Source: Gracilaria vermiculophylla
Taxonomy: Eukaryota; Rhodophyta; Florideophyceae; Gracilariales; Gracilariaceae
DNA length: 18,930 nt
Assembly: GCA_019155205.2 (NCBI GenBank)
Contig: JAHNZQ020000277.1
Location: 1,731,111 to 1,750,040, forward strand
Reading direction: 5' to 3'
Within the stretch, counting starts at the first letter, position 1, and every line of letters starts with the position of its first letter. Positions 9,120 to 17,301 of this stretch are shown piece by piece. The translations under genes and the position numbers were made by a program. The notes beneath the pieces are model-generated. The model was not told the DNA's origin, searched no databases, and worked only from the letters and a program-made list of their open reading frames with translations.

Positions 9120-10116
9120 CTAGACCGGGTGACTTAACAGATTCGGAAGCAGCGCTTGCGGCCATGATTTCATTTCGGAATGCAAACAGTATAACAGGCA
9201 TAGGGTTGGACGTGATGTGTGCCGTTTGAATGCTTGAAACTCACACTGAAACTGCAACTGTGACACGGTCGTCTCCATGTCGTCTGGTTCTTCAGCACTG
9301 CTTGGGGTACTCATAAACGGTGTGGACAACGCCTTTGATGAAGGAAGATCTGACATGAAACTAGGCAAGGTAGTGGTTTCGAGAGATGCGTAAGGGAATA
9401 ATGTCACAGGCATGGCCGACACCGAAAGTGATGCCGTAGCCGAGCCAAAACCAGAACTGCAAGCACATCTGGCTGCCTCTGTCGATAATGTGACGCTAGA
9501 GGCTGTGACACTCCGAGTGGCTGAGAGGGAGACGGAAGGCTCAATATCACGGGGTGTTATGGATGAACTGGCCGTCTTGGCATCGTTGAGAAAGATCTCA
9601 CCAGTGCCGGTATCTCAGAGGAAGCAGGAGTACCAAAGATGATCAATGGCGTGCACAATACGGTGTCTGAATCTTCGGAAGGAGCAACCAGAACTCTCTG
9701 GCCTTCCGAAGAAGATAGTGTCGGAGTACATGAAAGCAATGGAACGCTTGTAGCCGCTCCTCCAGGGACTGGCATCACGCTCACACCTGGAGCAGGGCGG
9801 TTGGTGTCCAATACATCCATCACGTTAGCCGACGCCACTAAAGGGCTCTCAGTGCCCAACACCATTGACCTCAGCGCTTCTGACATTTTTCCGATGGATT
9901 CGATGGGACTTCGAAGTCTTTACTCGACAACGAAAACAGTCCCGGAGTAGGAGAAATGAACTGAACCATTGTGGATGATGCGAAGGGGATTGGCAGCACG
10001 CTGAGAGATGGCAAGGGCCGGTCGATATCTGGCGCATCCACTATGTTTGGTGATGAACTCAGATCCGTCTCAGAGGAGAGTGTGGCTGTGCTTTGCACTT
10101 CTGACGTCTTTTCCAT
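9120..10116 (-). pseudogene. Ser/Thr/Pro-rich low-complexity protein with a diverged ~74-residue repeat, frame-broken
   Basis: Three minus-strand frames in series are long, open and Ser/Thr/Pro-rich. Piece 1 (10116-9871) contains NIVDAPDIDRPLPSLSVLPI and SPTPGLFSLSS. Piece 2 (9886-9557) contains NVMDVLDTNRPAPGVSVMPV and CTPTLSSSE at the matching place, so the two are diverged copies of a repeat with about 221 bp spacing. The change from piece 1 to 2 is at a run of five A near 9890. Piece 3 (from about 9580 to 9120) continues with SSSITPRDIEPSVSLSATRS and SSKALSTPFMSTPSSAEEPD. It may be the disordered tail of the HAT-like gene just upstream, since both run the same way and the joining sequence (about 10205-10145) is also Ser-rich in one frame. 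No enzymatic motif. Confidence 0.45.
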
Positions 10117-10149
10117 TGCTTTTGAGGGTACTAATGTACCAGATTTATT

Positions 10150-10746
10150 TCATTCGCTGATGAGGAAAGTGAAGACGGCGGAGAAGATGATACAGACGGA
10201 ACCACTGTCTCTGATGCGGGCGTCTTGTGGCAGGTTTGGTGTGTTCAGATTGACAAAACTGCGCATCCACGCGTCATAAAGCTGGCGATCAGAATTGGTG
10301 CGCGTATCCACCTATTTCATAACGGTGTTCATATCCCCATCCGAGCGTTTACCAATCATGAGTCTAACATCTTCAAATTTTCGCGGACAGCACTAATCTG
10401 CTTTTGCTTCTCCTTTCGTGAAGTGCGATGGTTCTTATCCATATGAACGAACTTTCCACGAGGAACGATCCAATTGGTACTCTTATCAATTTGCCCCAGT
10501 TGCATTTCCATGTTTGCCCACGCTCTAAGCATGGGCGTATTATGCGGAGCGGCACTGGCTCCCTTCTGAAACAGCTCTCTCGCAAAATCGTAGCGGGCCT
10601 TCTTTTGCTCCACAACATCCCAAGCATACCATATAGATGCATACCCCAGATCGACGCGCGCACCCTTTACAAACAGCTGTCTCGCCAGCTGCAAGCTGGA
10701 TCGCTTCAAGTGCCTCAACCTTGCTGGCATCTCCGCGCCGCACGCG
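10150..10746 (-). pseudogene. HAT/TPR-like helical repeat protein fragment, broken
   Basis: The minus-strand frame from 10730 reads two half-a-TPR-like repeats: LARQLFVKGARVDLGYASIW with YAWDVVEQKKA, then YDFARELFQKGASAAPHNTP with MLRAWANMEMQLGQID. The pattern AR-LF-KGA...W-AW--E followed by the same about 34 residues later is that of HAT repeats, found in RNA-processing proteins and in chloroplast RNA factors of algae and plants. A Lys-rich linker and ENLKMLD follow to a TGA about 10358. One frame away it continues with LMIGKRSDGDMNTVMK, a TAG at 10312-10314 where a Trp would fit (TGG to TAG), then RQLYDAWMRSF. The repeat frame upstream of 10730 also shifts by one base. So this is a decayed gene, lacking most of the usual repeat array. 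The RNA-binding role is inferred from the family only. Confidence 0.5.
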
Positions 10747-11789
10747 TCAATTAACCAGCAAGTACTTCATCCGCGCTCTGATTTGGGAGCGCGATACTTC
10801 ATACGGATGGCCACTTCAACTTCGGTCGAAGATGCACCAGGTTGGATGTTGGTGGCCTACGCCACTTAAGGGCTTGGGTCGCCAAGTCCAAAACCTATGA
10901 TCCCAGTCTGGGTGCAAGCAGAAGTTTCCAGTTGGCTGCTAGGGCAACACTGCGCAACAGCAAGCGACAACGAAAGGGTGAAACACACGGAAAGTAGCGA
11001 GGTTTGGTAGCGGATCATGGGGAGGATTGTATGCACCTCAAGCCAAAATATGCACGTCTTAAGTGACGGTGACATTTCGCGACGCGACGAGGTCGCCGTC
11101 CATGTCGCGATGCATCGCGAGTAACGCGCACTGTGGCGGCTGATATTCAGCGCTCACGCCTCAAGGCACCGCCGCTGACGCAACCCGTAGCACAAAGCGC
11201 GCGCGCGTTGCCATCATCGCCATTGCCAGAACTTCTGCAGCCCGGCGCTGCGTCACTTCCGTCGCCACTGCCTGACGCGCGACAGCTCCCGTTCGCGCGA
11301 AACTTCAATCCACCTTGACCACGATCAGACAACGGGCGACCAACACACTTCGCCACGTGTGCCGGCATCGAGTGCAAACGCGCGTTCTCGCGCATTCCAA
11401 GCCTGCGACGTCTCTACGCGTCCAGCAGGCGGCCATGACAGCGCGGCGAAACGCTTGTGCAGCTGAGGTGCAAGACGTGCGCTGCTTAGCCCGTATGCCC
11501 TCCACTTTCGGCGCTCTCCTCCACTTTTGGGCGCTCTCCTCCACTCGTCGCCCGCCGCGTCGCGCGCCTTCGCCGTTCACTCGCGCATTCGCCGTCATCA
11601 AAGTAGCTTGCCGTCCCCTTGTCGCAACTGCTCCCCCGTCAAAATTTGTTCTTTAGGGTACAAGTTCCACAACCGAACAAAAGCTCTCGTATACCCCACC
11701 CTGTGCTCCTTTCTCCCGCTTGCGTTTTGAACACTCGCGCTTTGTTCAAATTGTGTTCTCAACGCTGCGCTGTGTGTGATGAAAACAAG
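10747..11789. other. CpG-rich stretch, no confident gene
   Basis: From about 11080 to 11640 the sequence is rich in CpG (for example TCGCGACGCGACGAGGTCG and GCGCGCGCG). Long frames exist on both strands, as expected in GC-rich DNA. The plus-strand frame 11133-11318 is Pro/Ala-rich and might be coding, but there is no support. An imperfect 20-bp repeat (CTCCACTTT-GGCGCTCT) occurs at 11501-11545. It may be the promoter-side region of the plus-strand frame starting at 11790. Confidence 0.35.
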
Positions 11790-12139
11790 ATGGCCATTTC
11801 CGCACGGGCATGGTCCGTGGCAAAGCTCCGAGAGCTCAACTTTGAAGGCGACGCGGAAGCACTGGGACAGTACAGCACTCGGATAGCACATCGATGCCGT
11901 CAAAGAAAACAATTGGGACGCAAAAAATGGAGATCCGGAGCTTCTTCGAGCGCAGGTTATTAGCGGCCATCGTGAATTTCTCATCAGCTCTACTGCAGCC
12001 ACTTTTTGTAGATGCGCGCATGTGACATCTTTCTCCCATCGCTGTCGTTACCGCTGCGCCTGCCCCCACTGCTGCTGCCGCAGCCTCACGAACTGCTTCT
12101 GTGCCCGTTAGTTCGTCGTCGGCCAATATTGCACAGTAG
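11790..12139 (+). pseudogene. Unknown protein fragment, frame-broken
   Basis: The ATG at 11790 in CAAGATGG is a good start context. The frame reads ISARAWSVAKLRELNFEGDA with EALGQYSTRI. At about 11888 a one-base change continues into IDAVKENNWDAKNGDPELLR and AQVISGHREFLISSTAA. At about 12045 a further change gives an Ala/Thr/Ser-rich stretch (VVTAAPAPTAAAAASRTASV) to a TAG at 12137-12139. The frame order and the composition suggest one gene with a globular N-terminus and a low-complexity linker. It could join the pieces at 12252 and 12576. No family recognised. The antisense frame at 11598-12002 is less protein-like. Confidence 0.35.
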
Positions 12140-12179
12140 GCTCGTACGAGGAGGCTGTCTCATGTTGATGAGAATTTGC

Positions 12180-12455
12180 GACAGCTCTGAATCGCGTCGT
12201 CGCTCGCCGCGGAGACATCGCTTTGAGAAGAGTCGCGTCAAGAACGAGTGACTTGACGCCTCTCAGCGTCGAACAGATCGACAGGACAGACGCCTGTCAA
12301 GACAGACTGTTACGGAACGTCTGGCTGACCGTGCTGAGAATTCACGGGAACAGCACATTCTTCAACGTCCGCGTGATCCTGAACTGTCGCGCGATCCCGC
12401 GTGAAGCACGACAGCAATCGCGCGCTACCCGCAATTGCGAACGCGAGCGATAGAA
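12180..12455 (+). other. Arg/Glu/Gln-rich helical coding-like segment
   Basis: Plus-strand frames give SESRRRSPRRHRFEKSR, then RRTDRQDRRLSRQTVTERLA with DRAENSREQHILQRPRDPEL, then after a frame change PREARQQSRATRNCERER. The pattern of charged helices with RLADRAENSREQ-like periodicity resembles Arg-rich repeat regions found near the start of some transposon proteins (for example Helitron-linked or STPR-like repeats). That is a weak similarity by eye. Two frame changes make it non-functional as it stands. Confidence 0.3.
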
Positions 12456-12575
12456 TGCCGCACCGCTTGCCATGCGTACCTTGTCGGGCGATGTGTTGAA
12501 TCGTTTCTCGACTAATGTCTTGCTAAATGTCGCGTTGTATATGAGGCACGCTCTGACAAACTGTAGGACAACACC

Positions 12576-12998
12576 ATGCCTACCATTCGCCAAGCGATGG
12601 ATAGTTATGTCATGGCAGCTCATGACACCGGTAAAAGCGCCCAACAAGTACTGCGAAACTTTGATCGTCTTAATGAGATCAGTACAACCAAATAAACATA
12701 CAAATGCAATAACCAAGATGCAAAAGATCTTCCGGACCCTGCTGAAGCATCGGAATCGGAGGTAAAAGCTTTCACATCCCAAGGGCGAGGGTCATGCAGA
12801 GTAGAATGCCTAAGCCATGACAATGATTTAAAAGACTTTCGATCCATCCAAGTTTATCCAATCGAAAAAGAACTGACCTGCCTCATACCGCCCTATCTCC
12901 CGTTTCAATCCGGTAGGGTTGCTAAAGCCTCGAGCAGCTGGATCGTAGATGACGTAGAACGCCATTTAGACTCAATTTTGTCCAATGAGAGAAGATAA
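12576..12998 (+). pseudogene. Unknown 140-codon frame with one in-frame stop
   Basis: From ATG 12576 the frame reads IRQAMDSYVMAAHDTGKSAQ and VLRNFDRLNEIS. It meets TAA at 12693-12695 (codon 40) and stays open for 100 more codons with ASESEVKAFTSQGRG, KDFRSIQVYPIEKELTCLIP and SSSWIVDDVERHLDSIL, ending at TAA 12996-12998. One stop in 140 codons with good composition suggests a recently broken or spliced gene. The same frame runs back to the Arg-rich segment at 12252 with three stops between. The overlapping minus-strand frame 12342-12782 has poor composition and is treated as a shadow. Function unknown. Confidence 0.35.
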
Positions 12999-13042
12999 AG
13001 TGCTGTGCAAAAAGATACATAGACTATGTGCAAAATCTAGCC

Positions 13043-13098
13043 TACAGTACAGTTTTGGCGCACTTTTGAGGGGTAATATGTTTTTGACACGCACTGTA
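13043..13098. mobile_element. Tc1/mariner-like terminus (possibly a very short remnant)
   Basis: The right end, read on the minus strand from 13098, is TACAGTGCGTGTCAAAAACA. This matches the end at 26 in 15 of the first 16 positions. On the left TACAGT starts at 13043, so TACAGT...ACTGTA bounds 56 bp. The left and right ends are alike only in the first six bases, so this is either a tiny deletion derivative or only one true end. Immediately after 13098 the gypsy coding frame begins. Confidence 0.5.
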
Positions 13099-13512
13099 TG
13101 TCGGACAAATTACCTTCACCCCGTTTGGACAGGGACGCCTGGAAGGACTGGCTGAAGAAAATTTTACCCGTTGTTGGGAAGCAGACCACAAAGGCACAGA
13201 CCGCCTACAAGCGGAACTTCGATGCCCGTGTACGACGGAATGCCCCGCAATTGCAGGTCGGAGACTGGGCCTTCGTTCGGAAAGAGTACTACAACCCAGA
13301 ACGGGAACGCCGGCACAAACTGTCACTGGTTGCCGATGGACCTACAGGGTAGTTTCTACGACCGACAGCACGGTGGTCCTGGACATCAAGGGCGTACACG
13401 AGCGGTTATCGTTGGACCGTGTCGCGCCTGCACCGGCACCGCCGGCTCAGGTTGCTACCCCGACTTCGTCGACTACCGCGTCAGACGGAGTTCGCTTTAT
13501 GGCACTTAACTA
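13098..13512 (+). mobile_element. Ty3/gypsy retrotransposon fragment, integrase C-terminal region, with frameshift
   Basis: The plus-strand frame from 13098 shows DAWKDWLKKILP, AQTAYKRNFDARVR, then LQVGDWAFVRKEYYNPERER and HKLSLVADGP. This is the typical VGDWVFxR...HKLxxxxDGP sequence of the gypsy integrase C-terminal domain. At 13341-13345 one base is missing relative to the expected frame. The shifted frame then reads STTDSTVVLDIKGVHERLSL and DRVAPAP, the usual continuation. After about 13500 similarity to known gypsy proteins, including a chromodomain, is lost, although the frame stays open to 13750. The start is cut abruptly at the mariner-like end. It is a different and better preserved copy than the one at 1654-2474, and it is inactive. 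Confidence 0.8.
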
Positions 13513-13828
13513 TAGCAAAAGAACTGTTTTACAAGCAGGGATTGCCATTCGTGTGGAGAACAGAAATGGTGAAGACGTGCGTAATACAAGAAGGGGTCGG
13601 GAATTCAAACAAATCCTCGAAATGAGTAAACGGGTTAAGAGAAAAAGTGATTCGAACGGTAAAGCTCAAAACGCTCGCGCGCTGTGTGCGCTCTCCATTA
13701 ACCGGGAGCTGCAGCTTCAGCAGCGGCGGTGGCGTTTTGGTGAGCAGTGAGTGTGAAACGTTTCTTTCATTGTTTCAATGCCAATCGCAGATTGTTTGCG
13801 CCGCCCGCGACCTTCAACACAGCCTGAT
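13513..13828. other. No separate gene seen
   Basis: The frame of the gypsy fragment runs on to 13750 as a Lys/Arg-rich sequence without known similarity. Whether this is retrotransposon 3' sequence or chance cannot be told. Nothing else is visible. Confidence 0.35.
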
Positions 13829-14299
13829 TTATGTAAGGCGGCTTTTTCCTCGGCCAGCTTCACAACGCACACGTTCACCAAGCCCATGGTCATTACGGCC
13901 CCCTTCACCACGGTCATCCTTGATCTGATTGCCTATGCTACGGCCTCCTCGACCATGGCCGCCTCTACGGCCTCTTCGTCGCCTGCCGCCTTTTGCACGC
14001 CCATTTTGTGAGTTGGTTTGGTGTTCCTCGCCACAAATATGTGCGGGTTCAATATTGACACCATGAACAGAACAAACTGTCAATCTGTGGTTGCGGCTGT
14101 GGTGCTGAATCAAATGACAAATGCCTGGAGTGTTTAGAGGCACTCCAGCGTTCCAAAGTTGTTCGAATGATGCAAATGGACGCGTTGGACGCTGCTGGGG
14201 CGTCTGTTTGTGTTTGCGCTCTGGCAACCAAAACGACGCAATGGACATTGTGCACAAAAAGAAAAAGGTGCCGTCGCATGCGTTGTTAGCGGCACTCAT
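13829..14299 (-). CDS. Questionable open frame, basic Gly/Arg-rich C-terminus
   Basis: A 156-codon minus-strand frame with an RGG-like tail (GGRRRRGRRGGHGRGGRS). Gly/Arg-rich tails bind RNA in many proteins. However, the DNA here is an imperfect GGCCxx-type repeat that would give such residues by chance. The opposite strand has a competing protein-like frame: at about 14085-14280 it reads CGCGCGAESNDKCLECLEAL with VVRMMQMDALDAAGASVCVC, a cysteine-rich stretch of the kind seen in zinc-binding ends of transposases. Only one of the two can be coding, and I cannot decide. Confidence 0.2.
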   Translation of the reverse strand: MSAANNACDGTFFFLCTMSIASFWLPERKHKQTPQQRPTRPFASFEQLWNAGVPLNTPGICHLIQHHSRNHRLTVCSVHGVNIEPAHICGEEHQTNSQNGRAKGGRRRRGRRGGHGRGGRSIGNQIKDDRGEGGRNDHGLGERVRCEAGRGKSRLT

Positions 14300-14712
14300 G
14301 GTTGTTGTGGTAATCGGTGACGCTGCTTGAAGCTGTTGTGAAGTGGGAGTTGTTTTGTTCGCTTATATACACGGCTGCTCAAGTGAGCGGCTACAATTGT
14401 GAGAGTGGTGACACACATGTATCGAATTGACACCGGCACTTGCTTCGCAAAGCGCTTCATGCTCACAGCTTTGGATCTGTCACCAACGACGCTTTCTTTT
14501 GGCGTCACACATCAATGGACATGCGTTCACGTGCCATCGCCGTGTTGCGCACATTATCACAATGATGGTGGCATTGGATTTGCACGCTCAATTTGTTGCG
14601 TTGAATTGAGAGCAAGTTTGCGTACCGACTGCTAATTGTAGTGTTGTGAGGGTGATGCTGAAGCGGTGTGGCAGGAGCTTTCAATTACGGCTCCGTGAAC
14701 GATGAAGAGAGT

Positions 14713-14746
14713 AGCGTGGAACGAAGCGTGGAACGCAGCGTGGTGG
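14713..14746. repeat. 12-bp tandem repeat, nearly three copies
   Basis: AGCGTGGAACGA, AGCGTGGAACGC, AGCGTGG follow one another. In the plus frame this gives WNEAWNAAW. Confidence 0.75.
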
Positions 14747-14890
14747 GTGCGGAAAGTGTGGTTTATGCCTCGCAAGGTTTGGCGAAAATGTCATATTCGG
14801 CCGTATGAAGCTGACATGCGTCACATCCCATGCCTTACTGCGAAGCCGAGTACGTTTTGGGGTCGGGTGCTACTGACATGTGAGATTGGT

Positions 14891-14949
14891 GCCGAACGGC
14901 CGGTGCCGAATGGCCGGTGCCGAATGGCCGGTGCAGAATGGCCGGTGCC
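14891..14949. repeat. 14-bp tandem repeat, four copies
   Basis: GCCGAACGGCCGGT, two copies of GCCGAATGGCCGGT and GCAGAATGGCCGGT, followed by a partial GCC. The period is not a multiple of three, which argues against selection as coding sequence. Confidence 0.9.
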
Positions 14950-15053
14950 CAGCGTTTGTTGTTGCTTTGCCTTTCATTGAGCTGTGCGTCTTTGTCAGAT
15001 TTCGGAGCTGTTGTTCGGCGCTACAACGCCTCCAATTGTGTTAACGTCGGCGC

Positions 15054-15184
15054 AAGCTCTGTTTATCCGACTGCCATTGGCACAACAAGACACGCCGCGT
15101 GTATTGCAGCTTGCAGTCCTAAGCTCTGTTTATCCGACTGCCATTGGCACAACAAGTCACACCGCGTGTATTGCAGCTTGCAGT
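15054..15184. repeat. 67-bp tandem duplication
   Basis: AAGCTCTGTTTATCCGACTG begins at 15054 and again at 15121. The copies run to TTGCAGCTTGCAGT and differ at only two sites (GACACGCC versus GTCACACC). Near identity means the duplication is recent. The period is not a multiple of three. Confidence 0.9.
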
Positions 15185-15481
15185 TGTTTTATGAAACACA
15201 CAAACGCGTGCTTCTTTGTGAGCGTGATTGTACCAATTACCACTTCTTCCTTGGCAATCTACCACAAACATCGATGTCACTGTGGCATGCGAGCGGAACT
15301 TGGCAAAAAAAGCCACAGCAAACCGAGACAAAACGATACGGGCTGATATCGTGCCTTGAGGCATATTGGGAAACGTTGTGCAACTCTCGCAAGTTAAACC
15401 ATGTACCTTGTTGCCAGTGCAGGCCTGGTTGAGACAAAAGAAGCTGGGGATCAATAGTGGACGAATCACATTTAAAAAGGA

Positions 15482-15706
15482 GTGCCTGCGAAATGTAGTG
15501 CCGCCGATCGTGCCTATAAAAGTCATGAATACAAGGAACGAGCGCTTTATGCCATTGCAGAATCCCTTCAAGCATATTCTAGGCAAGGAGAGCATGTGTT
15601 GCGCGCATTCAAGGAACAAATGGCAAATGTCAACCACTCCTCCCCTCAAATTTACCACAAATGGCATTGCGCTCTTCACGTTAAGCCTCAGGAAGGCTTT
15701 CGATAA
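15482..15706 (+). CDS. Short protein-like frame, unknown, may be a fragment
   Basis: A 74-codon plus-strand frame starting at GTG (no ATG), with RAYKSHEYKERALYAIAESL and GEHVLRAFKEQMANVNHSS. The composition is protein-like and helical. It ends at TAA 15704-15706, overlapping the last codons of the kinase on the other strand. A neighbouring frame just upstream (WLRQKKLGINSGRITFKK, about 15425-15478) could be its continuation after a one-base change. No family recognised. It may be a piece of a transposase or of an unrelated decayed gene. Confidence 0.25.
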   Translation: MPAKCSAADRAYKSHEYKERALYAIAESLQAYSRQGEHVLRAFKEQMANVNHSSPQIYHKWHCALHVKPQEGFR

Positions 15707-16526
15707 ATTTGAACAGTTTGACACACCTCTGCCTGTCTCCTTCCTCAGTCCCAGCAAGATTTGCGTCAGCCCACCCTCTCGTGCATCCACCACCAAAGTC
15801 GATAAGGTGAAAGTTAATTTTGTCGTCTACAATTATGTTCGACGGGTGAACATCACCCCAGATAGCTCCTGAAGAGTGAATATGATTAACAGCGATTTCG
15901 ATTTGCTTTTTCCATGCTTCCTTGAGATTCTCGTTCGCAGTTTTCACCTCACGCAATGTACAACTCGGCACATACTCAGTCAGGAGGGCAGCCACTCTTC
16001 CAGGATTCTCTTCAACTACGCCACAAAACCGAACTACGTTAGGGTGAAATCCAATTTTGCACAACTTTGTGATGTCTCTCGATAGAGAATGTTTCTTGTT
16101 GTGTGGAGGGTACTTCTGAACGCATTGGTGTGGAATTCCACGCACTGAAACCCTACGATGCTTGTCGTCGAAGAGATCGTTGACGGTGATCTGGCTTGGT
16201 TTGTATACCGAGACGTCCGGAAACTGGTTGGAAACGCCTGGTTTGATTCGTGGGCCCAAGGTAAACGAAATGACAGCTTCAGGGTTCCTGAACTCAATTC
16301 TGTGCAAGTTAGAGCCTCTGCAGAAAGGCAGAAGTCTGTCAAGCAAAACTCGAGCAACGGGGAAAACAAGATGAACGTAGCTCATTTCATTCACATTTTC
16401 GAAAACCTCGCTTTCGTCGAAAGCTTCGTTGGATGTTTTTGTAACCTATTGGTTACTGATGCCTTGAAACACCTTAATTGCGTACCATTCCTTGTCGAAC
16501 TCGAACTCATGCTCTACCACAGTCAT
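15681..16526 (-). pseudogene. Protein-kinase-like gene, WGD/DFGGG type, with one in-frame stop
   Basis: The minus-strand frame encodes the kinase C-lobe motifs HPNVVRFCGVVEE, IHSSGAIWGDVHPSNIIVDD (catalytic Asp in WGD, not HRD), LIDFGGG (intact DFG) and GWADANLAGTEEGD near the C-terminus. The WGD...N and DFGGG...GW...T-EGD pattern marks a family large in filamentous fungi and distinct from the other two kinases here. N-terminal to it is a domain with VHLVFPVARVLL and GSNLHRIEFRNPEAVISFTL. The frame is open from ATG 16385 (234 residues). A better N-terminus starts at ATG 16526 in the same frame (VEHEFEFDKEWYAIKVFQGI) but is cut by TAG at 16446-16448. So it is either a shorter protein from 16385, a gene with a stop mutation (CAG to TAG would explain it), or one with an unseen small intron. 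No frameshift is seen in the kinase part. Confidence 0.7.
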
Positions 16527-16537
16527 GTCCGTAGTAG

Positions 16538-16744
16538 GAGACACTGAAGTTTCTAGCAAACGGTACTCCTTCAGATCAATTTAAGAAGGCGTTTCAAAAC
16601 TCATTCTCGCGGGATGCCGACTTCAACGAAAAGCAAAAACCGTACGATTCCAAGACTGTCCGAATGTCTACTGCGGACGATATGCACTTCCTCTTTGCGT
16701 GGTATGACTCGTCTGTTCCACTTGTGGTAAACCTCATCCTATAA
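16538..16744 (+). other. Protein-like open frame without a start codon
   Basis: Sixty-eight codons between TAG 16535 and TAA 16742 read LKFLANGTPSDQFKKAFQNS, then YDSKTVRMSTADDMHFLFAW and PLVVNLIL. The composition is clearly protein-like and no ATG opens it, so it may be the last exon or a remnant of a lost gene. It lies directly upstream of, and divergent from, the kinase at 15681-16526. The opposite strand also has a frame open from 16756 down to 16600 that continues the 16756-17193 reading frame past a TGA, so the coding strand is not certain. Confidence 0.3.
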
Positions 16745-16755
16745 CCGCCAGTATT

Positions 16756-17193
16756 TCACCCTGTCGATGCAGCCTGTCCTGATACAACGCTTTTCGCCAT
16801 TGGATACAATTCGGGCGGAATGTGAACGCCGTTCTCCATATCTCTGCCCTCACCACATTCGGTATCAGAATTGTCGGATATTGAATCAGTAACGTATCTA
16901 TTCTGCCCTCCTGTCGCACGGTATCCCGCTGTACTCTGCCCGCCACTTACGCTGAGCAACCTACTTCGTTCGTTTCTACCATTCTGCGGTTGAGACAAGC
17001 CACGACCGACATCAAAAACCTCTACTTTTTTACCTCCTGCAATGTGATGCATCCCGCTCAAGCGAGCCTTCCTAACTGTCTTCAATGTTTGGCCCAGCAA
17101 AACTTCCGAATGATGAGAAGGCGAGTGCGACCGTTGGGGAGCTCGGACATCGGCTGAAATAGCGGGCATGAGAACGCAAGCGCAGCTGCGCAT
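16756..17193 (-). CDS. Hypothetical protein, Ser/Gly/Arg-rich, unknown function
   Basis: A 145-residue minus-strand frame from ATG 17193. It is polar with HSPSHHSEVLLGQTLKTVRK, GGKKVEVFDVGRGLSQPQNG and an acidic patch SISDNSDTECGEG. It looks largely disordered, with no membrane segment or enzymatic motif. The frame is open upstream to about 17256, where GCCCTCTTTCGTTTCGCTGCAG could be a splice acceptor (17233), so the ATG is not secure. After the TGA at 16756 the frame stays open for another 50 codons. No family recognised. Confidence 0.35.
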   Translation of the reverse strand: MRSCACVLMPAISADVRAPQRSHSPSHHSEVLLGQTLKTVRKARLSGMHHIAGGKKVEVFDVGRGLSQPQNGRNERSRLLSVSGGQSTAGYRATGGQNRYVTDSISDNSDTECGEGRDMENGVHIPPELYPMAKSVVSGQAASTG

Positions 17194-17301
17194 GGAGCGG
17201 TATTTCGATCCACCGCTCACTGCAAACGAAACCTGCAGCGAAACGAAAGAGGGCAAGCGTGGTATACAAGCGCTATGTTGTGAGCCGTCTCACACATTCA
17301 G

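Larger units (their letters stand above)
14300..15480. other. No confident gene; region with short tandem repeats
   Basis: Frames on both strands overlap without a clear winner. The most regular structures are three tandem repeats listed separately. A 225-codon minus-strand frame (15119-15796) crosses this region but overlaps the kinase 3' end in another frame and has poor composition. Confidence 0.4.

Noticed and set aside
11305..11656. Long frames on both strands in the CpG-rich stretch
   Set aside because: High GC lowers stop frequency on all frames. No motif or repeat supports coding.
12342..12782. 146-codon minus-strand frame
   Set aside because: It is Cys/Phe/Arg-rich and antisense to the more protein-like plus-strand frames at 12252 and 12576.
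15119..15796. 225-codon minus-strand open frame
   Set aside because: It overlaps the kinase C-terminal coding part in another frame and crosses a recent 67-bp tandem duplication that is not a multiple of three. Its composition is poor, so it is taken as a shadow.
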